Notes under the pieces: generated by a model
Seen by the model: the letters and a program-made list of their open reading frames with translations, nothing else
What the model was told of the DNA's origin: nothing
Databases searched by the model: none
Shown here: positions 1 through 5,562 of the stretch, piece after piece
Layout: each line of letters begins with the position of its first letter
Position numbering within the stretch: the first letter of the stretch is position 1
Position numbers and translations under genes: made by a program
Source of the DNA: an uncultured Oscillospiraceae bacterium
GTDB taxonomy: Bacteria > Bacillota > Clostridia > Oscillospirales > Oscillospiraceae
DNA length: 9,647 nucleotides
Assembly (NCBI GenBank): GCA_934621665.1
Contig: CAKTUT010000058.1
Coordinates: forward strand, 1-9,647
Direction: 5' to 3'

Positions 1-875
1 ACGGGCTCGGTATGCAATTGTATCGAATCGCGCTGCGGTTTTTCTTTCATAACGCTCTGACGAACTGCCTCATACAACAAAATTGCCGCTGCCGCCGACG
101 CGTTGAGTGACGAAATTCTGCCTTTCATGGGGATGCTGACCTTAAAGTCGCAGCTCTCGGCGACAAGGCGGCTCATACCCTCGCCCTCGTTTCCGATGAC
201 AATGGCCGCCGCACCGGCAAGGTCTGCCTGATAAAGCGGCGTTGCGCCGTCGGCCGCCGTACCGTAGATCCAAACGCCGCGCTCCTTGAGCTCTTTGATC
301 GCCGCTGTGATATTATTGACGCGTGCCACCGGCATATACTCCACCGCGCCGGCCGAGGCCTTGCCCACAACCGCCGTCAGTCCCACGCTGCGGCGCTTGG
401 GGATGATAATGCCGTGCGCGCCCGCACACTCGGCAGTACGCATGATCGCGCCCAGATTGTGCGGGTCGGTCAGCTCGTCGCAGATGACAATCAGAGGTTG
501 CTCGCCGCTTTGCGCCGCGCGGTCAAAAATATCGTCGATACTGGCATAGCTGTGTGCCGCCGTCACGGCAATCACGCCCTGATGCGCGCCGGTGGCGCTC
601 ATCTGATCAAGCTTTCTGCGGTCTGTCTCCACAACCACCGCGCCCGCCTGCTTTGCCATCGCAGCCAGCCGCGCAAGTGCGCGGTCGGTATCTCCCGCGG
701 CGATATAGACTTTGTCCACCGTCCGTCCCGCAGCTAGCGCCTCAGTCAGTGCATTGCGCCCCTCCAGCAGATTTTCCGCCGTGTCGGCGTCGTATTCGCG
801 TTCGCGCTCCCGCACGCCGGGGCGCGCGCCGCCCTGACGGCGGAACGTATCGTTTCTCTTCTGATTGTCTCTCAT
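1..875 (-). CDS. rlmB: 23S rRNA (guanosine-2'-O)-methyltransferase, RlmB/TrmH family (3'-truncated by window edge)
   Basis: The minus-strand frame is open from an ATG at 875-873 to the window edge: 291 codons, no stop reached. Visible order: a basic, probably disordered N-terminal extension (residues 1-30), a SpoU-type substrate-binding domain (about 35-105), then a SPOUT methyltransferase domain with all three family motifs: NLGAIMRTAECAG (140-152), IVIGNEGEGM (225-234) and IPMKGRISSLNAS (248-260). In this family the knotted domain binds S-adenosylmethionine and 2'-O-methylates a guanosine of 23S rRNA; the G2251-type target is inferred from the RlmB-like layout. A GGGAG ribosome-binding site lies 8 nt upstream (884-888). 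Residues after about 272 run past the point where RlmB proteins usually end, so a C-terminal tail of at least 19 residues is present. Family assignment is firm; the exact target nucleotide is not. Confidence 0.93.
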   Translation of the reverse strand, partial: MRDNQKRNDTFRRQGGARPGVREREREYDADTAENLLEGRNALTEALAAGRTVDKVYIAAGDTDRALARLAAMAKQAGAVVVETDRRKLDQMSATGAHQGVIAVTAAHSYASIDDIFDRAAQSGEQPLIVICDELTDPHNLGAIMRTAECAGAHGIIIPKRRSVGLTAVVGKASAGAVEYMPVARVNNITAAIKELKERGVWIYGTAADGATPLYQADLAGAAAIVIGNEGEGMSRLVAESCDFKVSIPMKGRISSLNASAAAAILLYEAVRQSVMKEKPQRDSIQLHTEP

Positions 876-961
876 ATTCGTTTCTCCCGCCGCAAAGCGC
901 AGCGTTTTTAAAATATTTTTTCATGTCTTTGCGTAAGGCACTCTTCGCCCATTGTGTGGAT

Positions 962-990
962 ATTATAACAGACTCAGACATGGGAAACAA
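962..990 (-). promoter_or_regulatory. Sigma-A-like promoter of rlmB
   Basis: On the minus strand TTGTTT (985-990) and a perfect TATAAT (962-967) are separated by exactly 17 nt. Transcription would start near 955, giving a leader of about 80 nt before the rlmB ATG at 875. It lies back to back with the ftsH promoter, so the 876-1122 gap is a divergent promoter region. Seen by inspection only; no start site is measured. Confidence 0.7.
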
Positions 991-1044
991 CATTTTCAAA
1001 AAGGAAATTCACAGAAAATTTACCGCTTGTTCGTGCGCCGCTCC

Positions 1045-1073
1045 TTGTAAAAACTAAGTTCGTGTGATAAGAT
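1045..1073 (+). promoter_or_regulatory. Sigma-A-like promoter of ftsH
   Basis: TTGTAA (1045-1050) and TAAGAT (1068-1073) are separated by 17 nt, and the -10 box is preceded by TGA, giving an extended -10 (TGn) element. Transcription would start near 1080, about 43 nt before the ftsH start. No CIRCE-like inverted repeat or other heat-shock operator was seen here. Confidence 0.55.
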
Positions 1074-1122
1074 GTTCCCACTGTGAAAATGTAGGATATT
1101 CCATACCTTTTCAGGAAAGAAG

Positions 1123-3150
1123 GTGCTGGACTTGAATCAAGATCCAAAGAAAAAGAATCAGAATAACCAGAATAACGATTCTTCCAACAACGATGACGAC
1201 CGCCGCGGCAAGCGGATTATTCTTTTGGTCGTTGCGGCGCTGGTTGCCGTTTTACTGATTAACTCGCTCTACGCCTCCATCTCAAACGCCTACCTGACAG
1301 AAATCCGCTATGACGAATTTCTCGACATGGTTGACAGCGGCGAAATTTACTCGGTAGAGTTCCAGTCTGACCGCGTGGTCATCACGCCCACGTCCGAGGC
1401 GGATAAGCCGATCGGCAAGCAGAAGCTCTATTATACCGGCCTGCTTCCCAATCAGGACACCACCGAGCTTGCCGATGAGCTCCGCGCACGCGGCGCGCAG
1501 TTTCAGGTAAAGATTGTTGAGGAAATGAGCCCCATCGTCTCGTTCCTTATCTCGTGGGTCATCCCCGTGGCGGTGATGTACCTGCTGTTCAGCCTGCTCA
1601 TGCGCAGCATGACCAAGAAAATGGGCGGCGGCGGAATTGGCGGCTTCGGCATCGGCGAAAACAAGGCCAAGGTCTATATGGAAAAATCCACCGGCGTTAC
1701 GTTTGCCGATGTTGCCGGTCAGGACGAGGCAAAGGAGTCGCTTGTTGAGATCATCGACTTCCTGCACAACCCGCAGAAATATGCCGCCATCGGCGCAAAG
1801 CTCCCCAAGGGTGCGCTTCTGGTCGGCTCACCCGGCACAGGCAAAACGCTGCTTGCCAAGGCCGTTGCGGGTGAGGCAAACGTGCCGTTTTTCTCCATCT
1901 CCGGCTCTGATTTTGTCGAAATGTTCGTCGGCGTTGGTGCAAGCCGCGTAAGGAGCCTGTTCCAGGAGGCAAACAAGGTTGCTCCTGCCATTATCTTCAT
2001 TGATGAGATCGACGCCATTGGCCGTACGCGTGACAGTAAGTTCGGTGGCAATGACGAGCGCGAACAGACGCTCAACCAGCTGCTTGCTGAAATCGACGGC
2101 TTCGACTCCAGCAAAGGCGTTGTCATTCTGGCCGCCACCAACCGCCCTGAGATTCTGGATAAGGCGCTTTTGCGCGCGGGACGCTTTGACCGCCGCATCA
2201 TCGTTGACCGTCCGAATCTTCAGGGCCGCTATCAGACGCTGCGCGTCCACACGCGCAACATCAAGCTCTCCGAGGACGTCGATCTGCATAAGCTTGCGCA
2301 GGTCACGGCCGGCGCAGTGGGCGCTGACCTTGCAAATCTGGTCAATGAAGCGGCGCTGCGCGCCGTGCGTCAGGGACGCAAGACCGTCAACCAGCAGGAT
2401 CTGCTTGCATCGTTTGAGACGGTCATCGCCGGTACAGAAAAAAAGGGCACTGTCCTGACCGACATGGAAAAGCGTATCGTCTCGTACCATGAGGTCGGCC
2501 ACGCGCTGGTCGCCGCGCTGCAAAAGCACACGCAGCCCGTCTCCAAGATCACCATCGTCCCGCATACCTCCGGCGCGCTGGGCTATACCATGCAGATGCC
2601 CGAGGAAGAGAAATTTCTGTCCAGTAAAGAGGAGCTGATTGTTGAGCTGCAAACACTGCTGGGCGGCCGCGCCGCTGAGCAGACTGTGTTCGGCATCCAG
2701 ACCACCGGCGCTTCCAACGACATTGAACGTGCAACCGACCTTGCCCGCAAGATGGTCACGCAGTATGGCATGAGCGACAAGTTCGGCCTGATGGCGCTTT
2801 CCTCCGTCTCTAACCCCTATCTTGACGGCAGCACCATGATGAACTGCGCCGACTCCACTGCCTCGGCGGCAGACGAGGAAATTCAGTCGCTGCTGGCAAA
2901 GTGCTATGCCGACGCGAAGAAGATTCTTGCCGCGCATCGCAGTCTGCTCGATGAAATTGCGCTGTATCTGCTGCAAAAGGAAACCATCACCGGTGACGAG
3001 CTGATGGCCTATATCAACGCCGACAAGGCAAAGCTCCCGGAAACAACCGGTGCGTGCGCCGATACAGACGCGCAGTCCGCTTCAGACACGTCCGCGTCTG
3101 ATTCTGTCGAAAACAGCGCGCAGCCGGACTCTTCCGCACAGAGCAACTGA
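1123..3150 (+). CDS. ftsH: ATP-dependent zinc metalloprotease FtsH
   Basis: This is a membrane-anchored AAA+ protease that extracts and degrades membrane and short-lived cytosolic proteins as a hexamer. Order in the 675 residues: Asn/Asp-rich N-terminus (1-30), TM helix (31-50), extracytoplasmic FtsH_ext domain (about 55-135), TM helix (138-160), Gly-rich linker, AAA+ module with Walker A GSPGTGKT (235-242), Walker B IIFIDE (290-295) and second region of homology (339-358), then the M41 peptidase domain with zinc motif HEVGH (456-460). Asp533 in TTGASNDIE is the likely third zinc ligand, 77 residues after His456. All catalytic parts are intact. The C-terminus (about 640-675) is Ser/Asp/Ala-rich low complexity. 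The start is ambiguous: GTG at 1123 has AGGA at 1113-1116, while an in-frame TTG at 1132 has AGAAGG (1118-1123) at an ideal 8 nt and would give 672 residues. Confidence 0.97.
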   Translation: MLDLNQDPKKKNQNNQNNDSSNNDDDRRGKRIILLVVAALVAVLLINSLYASISNAYLTEIRYDEFLDMVDSGEIYSVEFQSDRVVITPTSEADKPIGKQKLYYTGLLPNQDTTELADELRARGAQFQVKIVEEMSPIVSFLISWVIPVAVMYLLFSLLMRSMTKKMGGGGIGGFGIGENKAKVYMEKSTGVTFADVAGQDEAKESLVEIIDFLHNPQKYAAIGAKLPKGALLVGSPGTGKTLLAKAVAGEANVPFFSISGSDFVEMFVGVGASRVRSLFQEANKVAPAIIFIDEIDAIGRTRDSKFGGNDEREQTLNQLLAEIDGFDSSKGVVILAATNRPEILDKALLRAGRFDRRIIVDRPNLQGRYQTLRVHTRNIKLSEDVDLHKLAQVTAGAVGADLANLVNEAALRAVRQGRKTVNQQDLLASFETVIAGTEKKGTVLTDMEKRIVSYHEVGHALVAALQKHTQPVSKITIVPHTSGALGYTMQMPEEEKFLSSKEELIVELQTLLGGRAAEQTVFGIQTTGASNDIERATDLARKMVTQYGMSDKFGLMALSSVSNPYLDGSTMMNCADSTASAADEEIQSLLAKCYADAKKILAAHRSLLDEIALYLLQKETITGDELMAYINADKAKLPETTGACADTDAQSASDTSASDSVENSAQPDSSAQSN

Positions 3151-3180
3151 CCCATTTTAAAAAGTAACAAATTTCAAGCC

Positions 3181-3209
3181 CGCTCCACACAGATTTCCCG
3201 TGTGGAGCG
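3181..3209 (+). other. Perfect 10-bp inverted repeat between ftsH and mscS
   Basis: CGCTCCACAC (3181-3190) is exactly complementary to GTGTGGAGCG (3200-3209) around a 9-nt loop. It sits in the 85-nt gap between ftsH and the next gene. No run of T follows on either strand, so it does not meet the usual form of an intrinsic terminator. It could be a weak attenuator, an mRNA-stabilising or processing hairpin, or a protein site. I saw no convincing promoter between ftsH and the following gene, so read-through past this hairpin is likely. Confidence 0.6.
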
Positions 3210-3235
3210 TGTCTTGCACATAAGGAGTGTAGTTC

Positions 3236-4099
3236 ATGACGGAAACAGACGTCGCAGCCCTCGCCGGTGAAATCGGCGCACAGCTTGCCGCCACCAGCGA
3301 TAGCGCCCAGTCTTTCTGGGACAAATATCTCGGCTCTCACGCGCTTTCCAAGATCCTTGCCGCAGCCATTTTGCTGGTCTGCTGCGTGGTGTTCATCAAA
3401 ATTCTCATGCGGCTGACAAACCGCGTCCTCAGTCGTTCCAAAATTGACAAGAGCGCCCACGGCTTTATCCGTACCATGGTGCGGATGGTGCTGGTGTTCA
3501 TCGCAATTATGCTCATTGCCGGGACGCTCGGCGTTGACACGTCATCGCTGCTGGCTATTTTCAGCATCGCCGGTCTTGCCATTTCCCTGTCGGTGCAGAA
3601 CGCCCTGTCCAATACCGTCAGCGCCGTCATGCTGCTCACGTCAAAGCCCTATAAGATCGGCGACTATATTGCGGTTGCCGGGCTTGAGGGCACAGTGCGC
3701 GAAATCGGAATCATCTACACCCGCCTTGTCAGCGTAGACGGCAAGGACATCCGCATTCCCAACAGTCAGGTGCTCTCCGGCAGCATCACAAACTACTCCT
3801 CCGAGGAAAACCGCCGCGTCATGATGACGCTCTCGGCCAGCTATGACGACGACATCGACAAGGTCAAGGCCGCCCTTATCCGCGCGGCGCAGGACGAGCG
3901 CATCGTTACGTCCGAGCCTGTCTTTGCCCGCGTCACCAAATATGCCGACAGCTGCATCGAGTATTCGCTGCGCTTTCTGGTGCGCAGCGCCGACTATTGG
4001 CCGGTGTACTTCGACGTGCTGGAAAACGTCAAGCGCGTGTTTGATGAAGAGGGTATCCAGATGACGTACCCGCATCTCAATGTCCATACCGTAAACTGA
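3236..4099 (+). CDS. Small-conductance mechanosensitive ion channel, MscS family
   Basis: Proteins of this family form heptameric membrane channels that open under membrane tension and release solutes on osmotic downshock. The 287-residue length matches E. coli MscS. Visible layout: TM1 about 38-58, TM2 about 77-98, the pore-lining TM3 about 103-133 (small-residue-rich, ending in SVQNALSNTVSAVMLL), then the MscS beta domain (about 137-187) with KIGDYI, a Gly/Val stretch and DGKDIRIPNSQVL, and the C-terminal alpha/beta domain to 287. ATG 3236 is set by AAGGAG at 3222-3227, 8 nt upstream. It lies 85 nt downstream of ftsH in the same direction with a hairpin between them and a strong terminator after it, so partial co-transcription with ftsH is plausible. 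The family is certain; which osmolyte or ion is preferred cannot be read here. Confidence 0.95.
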   Translation: MTETDVAALAGEIGAQLAATSDSAQSFWDKYLGSHALSKILAAAILLVCCVVFIKILMRLTNRVLSRSKIDKSAHGFIRTMVRMVLVFIAIMLIAGTLGVDTSSLLAIFSIAGLAISLSVQNALSNTVSAVMLLTSKPYKIGDYIAVAGLEGTVREIGIIYTRLVSVDGKDIRIPNSQVLSGSITNYSSEENRRVMMTLSASYDDDIDKVKAALIRAAQDERIVTSEPVFARVTKYADSCIEYSLRFLVRSADYWPVYFDVLENVKRVFDEEGIQMTYPHLNVHTVN

Positions 4100-4107
4100 A
4101 ATGCTGT

Positions 4108-4144
4108 ATGGCACACCGCGCAGTGCGCGGTGTGCCATTCTTTT
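4108..4144 (+). terminator. Rho-independent terminator after the mscS-type gene
   Basis: A 14-bp perfect stem, ATGGCACACCGCGC (4108-4121) with GCGCGGTGTGCCAT (4125-4138), closes on a 3-nt AGT loop and is followed by TCTTTT (4139-4144). It begins 9 nt after the stop codon at 4097-4099 and ends the ftsH-mscS transcription unit. Confidence 0.9.
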
Positions 4145-4170
4145 AATTTATGAAGAATTATAAAGACAGA

Positions 4171-4199
4171 TTGACAGTTTTCCCGTTTTCTGCTAGTTT
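4171..4199 (+). promoter_or_regulatory. Strong sigma-A-like promoter of the tandem paralog pair
   Basis: A perfect TTGACA (4171-4176) is followed after 17 nt by TAGTTT (4194-4199), with TGC directly before it as an extended -10 element. Transcription would start near 4206, about 46 nt before the first gene. The upstream terminator insulates this promoter from the channel gene. Confidence 0.7.
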
Positions 4200-4235
4200 A
4201 ACAGTATCCGGTACGCCATCCAACCGCCCGCGATA

Positions 4236-4780
4236 AAACGGAGGTTAAACGATGCAGAAACCCAAGAAAAGTTTCTTCCTCAGGCACAAATTTCTGACGT
4301 TTTTGCTTCTCCTGCTGCTGTTCCTGCTCTGGTTTCACTGGCCGCGCCCGCTTCTGACCGGACTCACTCTGCGCGAAGCGCAGAATGACTCCAAAACCCA
4401 CATTCGTGTCGATCGCCATATCAACGGTGAGTACGCTGACGTTACCGGCCAGATTGACCTCGACGCGCTGATTGACCGGCTGGCGCATACGCGCACCGTG
4501 CGCTTTATTGGCTCTATCTATGGTACAAGCTACTCCGGTTTTGCCTCATACTACGTAATCAATCTCTATCTGCCTGGCCGCTGCATTCGGCTTCCGCTCG
4601 GCGAAAACGATCCGGAATACGGCCTTGACACCATGAATCAGGCGTACCTCTCCGGCGAATATCTTCTTGGGATTCATTGGCAGGTTTTGGATTATCAGGA
4701 TGTCATCGCATTTCTGGACAATATGCTGACATCAAAAGATTGATCTTTCATATTCCGAACTGCCATTGAAACGGAGGTTA
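4236..4780 (+). repeat. 12-nt repeat covering the ribosome-binding sites of the paralog pair
   Basis: The identical 12-mer AAACGGAGGTTA occurs at 4236-4247 and 4769-4780, placed almost the same distance before each start codon (4 and 5 nt after the repeat). It shows that the duplicated unit included the translation-initiation region. The coordinates span both copies and the gene between them. Confidence 0.7.
4252..4743 (+). CDS. Uncharacterised single-pass membrane-anchored protein, first of a tandem paralog pair
   Basis: I do not recognise this 163-residue protein. It has a short basic N-terminus (QKPKKSFFLRHK), one very hydrophobic Leu/Phe-rich helix (about 14-28), then the motif WFHWPRPLLTG (27-37) right at the membrane exit and LREAQ. 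The remaining ~120 residues look like a small soluble, probably extracytoplasmic domain. There is no lipobox cysteine, so it is an uncleaved anchor or signal anchor rather than a lipoprotein. Conserved with its neighbour: FF-RHK, HWPRPLL, EAQ, VT--ID, TR-VR, MN-AYL, and a C-terminal LDY--VIA-LDNML. GGAGG at 4240-4244 lies 7 nt before the ATG. It has its own strong promoter and shares a transcript with its paralog 42 nt downstream. Its codon use is looser than that of the CODH genes, suggesting modest expression. A sensory, immunity or envelope role would be guesswork. Confidence 0.85.
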   Translation: MQKPKKSFFLRHKFLTFLLLLLLFLLWFHWPRPLLTGLTLREAQNDSKTHIRVDRHINGEYADVTGQIDLDALIDRLAHTRTVRFIGSIYGTSYSGFASYYVINLYLPGRCIRLPLGENDPEYGLDTMNQAYLSGEYLLGIHWQVLDYQDVIAFLDNMLTSKD

Positions 4781-4785
4781 TACTG

Positions 4786-5265
4786 ATGCCATTACCCAAT
4801 CAAAATTTCTTCACGCGGCACAAAAAACTGATTGTCATTCTCGCCATTCTGCTCCTCATTGCGGCGACGCTGACATGGTATCACTGGCCACGTCCGCTTC
4901 TTTCCGGCAAGCTTTTGTGTGAGGCGCAGGATGAGGTACGAACCACATTTCACGTCTTTCAATACGTCGATGGCAAAGCGGTAGAGGTCACTGACCGGAT
5001 TGACCGTGCCGCCGTGACGGAGCTTTTGTCAAAAACGCGTGCTGTCCGTCATTACTCCACAGGGGACGGTGTGGAGGCAAAATACATCCGCTACACGATT
5101 GACTACGGCATAGGCCTCGGTATTCGCGTTGGAGAGCCGGTTCTCCCCTATTTTGCCATGAACTATGCTTATCTCACCAGCTCCGGCTGGCTTAGACCTA
5201 TGTGGAAGCTGCTGGACTATGAGGAAGTCATTGCGCTTTTAGACAATATGCTGGCACAAAACTGA
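4786..5265 (+). CDS. Uncharacterised single-pass membrane-anchored protein, second of a tandem paralog pair
   Basis: This 159-residue protein is clearly homologous to the one encoded just upstream, and its function is not recognised. Layout: basic N-terminus with FFTRHKK, a hydrophobic helix (about 15-32), the membrane-exit motif WYHWPRPLLSG (31-41), EAQ, then a soluble domain ending in LLDYEEVIALLDNML. The ends and the HWPRPLL motif are well conserved, while the middle (about 50-125) has diverged, so this is an old duplication rather than a recent one. Cys45 lies past the helix but is not in a lipobox context. ATG 4786 is set by GGAGG (4773-4777), 8 nt upstream. A terminator follows 22 nt after the stop, so the two genes form a closed bicistronic unit. 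The divergent middle region may mean that the two proteins bind different partners or ligands; this is inference. Confidence 0.85.
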   Translation: MPLPNQNFFTRHKKLIVILAILLLIAATLTWYHWPRPLLSGKLLCEAQDEVRTTFHVFQYVDGKAVEVTDRIDRAAVTELLSKTRAVRHYSTGDGVEAKYIRYTIDYGIGLGIRVGEPVLPYFAMNYAYLTSSGWLRPMWKLLDYEEVIALLDNMLAQN

Positions 5266-5287
5266 ATTCCCGTTTCACCCGCAATCC

Positions 5288-5325
5288 GCCGGACTTTGGA
5301 GTAACTTCCAAAGTCCGGCATTTTG
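5288..5325 (+). terminator. Rho-independent terminator after the tandem paralog pair
   Basis: A 13-bp perfect stem, GCCGGACTTTGGA (5288-5300) with TCCAAAGTCCGGC (5307-5319), closes on a 6-nt loop and is followed by ATTTTGT (5320-5326). It separates the paralog unit from the CODH/ACS operon. Confidence 0.88.
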
Positions 5326-5380
5326 TACAGTTTTCATACTTTCTTTTCTACACGGCTCGATATTTTGCGCCCCTCTCCGG

Positions 5381-5409
5381 TTGACATTCCGTCCCCCGCT
5401 TGGTAGAAT
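5381..5409 (+). promoter_or_regulatory. Strong sigma-A-like promoter of the cooS-cooC-acsB operon
   Basis: A perfect TTGACA (5381-5386) and TAGAAT (5404-5409) are 17 nt apart, and TGG directly before the -10 box makes it an extended -10 promoter. Transcription would start near 5416, leaving a leader of about 147 nt. I saw no clear operator palindrome over the promoter itself. Confidence 0.75.
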
Positions 5410-5415
5410 GGAGTA

Positions 5416-5562
5416 AACTGTGTCGGTGTATGTCTACCCGAAAAAATTGCTGCGCCAAGGCAGCTTTCGGCATACATCGAAACCTTTCCCCGCGCGGCGC
5501 GGCGGAGCATCCGGCGTGCCGTCCAACCAGAAGAGAATCATGTTTAGGAGGATACATCATCA
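5416..5562 (+). ncRNA. Structured 5' leader of the CODH/ACS operon (candidate cis-regulatory RNA)
   Basis: The leader is unusually long and foldable. A 12-bp helix with two G-U pairs joins 5423-5434 (TCGGTGTATGTC) to 5469-5480 (GGCATACATCGA), starting only about 7 nt after the predicted transcription start. Inside it GCTGC and GCAGC (5449-5453, 5460-5464) can form an inner hairpin. A GC-rich stretch follows with a short CCGC/GCGG stem (5490-5493, 5499-5502). The heptamer ATACATC occurs at 5472-5478 in the helix and again at 5552-5558, directly after the AGGAGG ribosome-binding site (5546-5551), so GGTGTAT (5425-5431) could pair with either. This permits, but does not prove, a translational switch. 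It matches no riboswitch class I can recognise by eye. No T-tract follows a stem, so attenuation by an intrinsic terminator is not evident. Confidence 0.4.

Larger units (their letters stand above)
5266..5562 (+). other. Intergenic region between the paralog pair and cooS
   Basis: This 297-nt gap holds the paralog-unit terminator (5288-5325), about 55 nt of AT-rich sequence with no recognised feature, the cooS promoter (5381-5409) and the structured leader. No credible gene is present; a frame from ATG 5430 to a stop at 5589-5591 lacks a ribosome-binding site. Confidence 0.8.

Noticed and set aside
554..1057. Plus-strand frame of 167 codons over the start of rlmB
   Set aside because: It is antisense to rlmB, Pro/Arg-rich and low complexity, and it runs through both divergent promoters.
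1828..2976. A 382-codon open frame on the minus strand opposite ftsH
   Set aside because: It lies wholly inside the intact ftsH gene and shows no domain, promoter or ribosome-binding site.
3181..3209. Intrinsic terminator at the end of ftsH
   Set aside because: The stem is perfect but no T-run follows on either strand, unlike the two real terminators in this window, so it is listed only as a hairpin.
5416..5562. A known riboswitch (NiCo, cobalamin, THF or T-box) in the cooS leader
   Set aside because: None of the conserved cores I can recall for these classes is visible, so only a generic structured leader is claimed.
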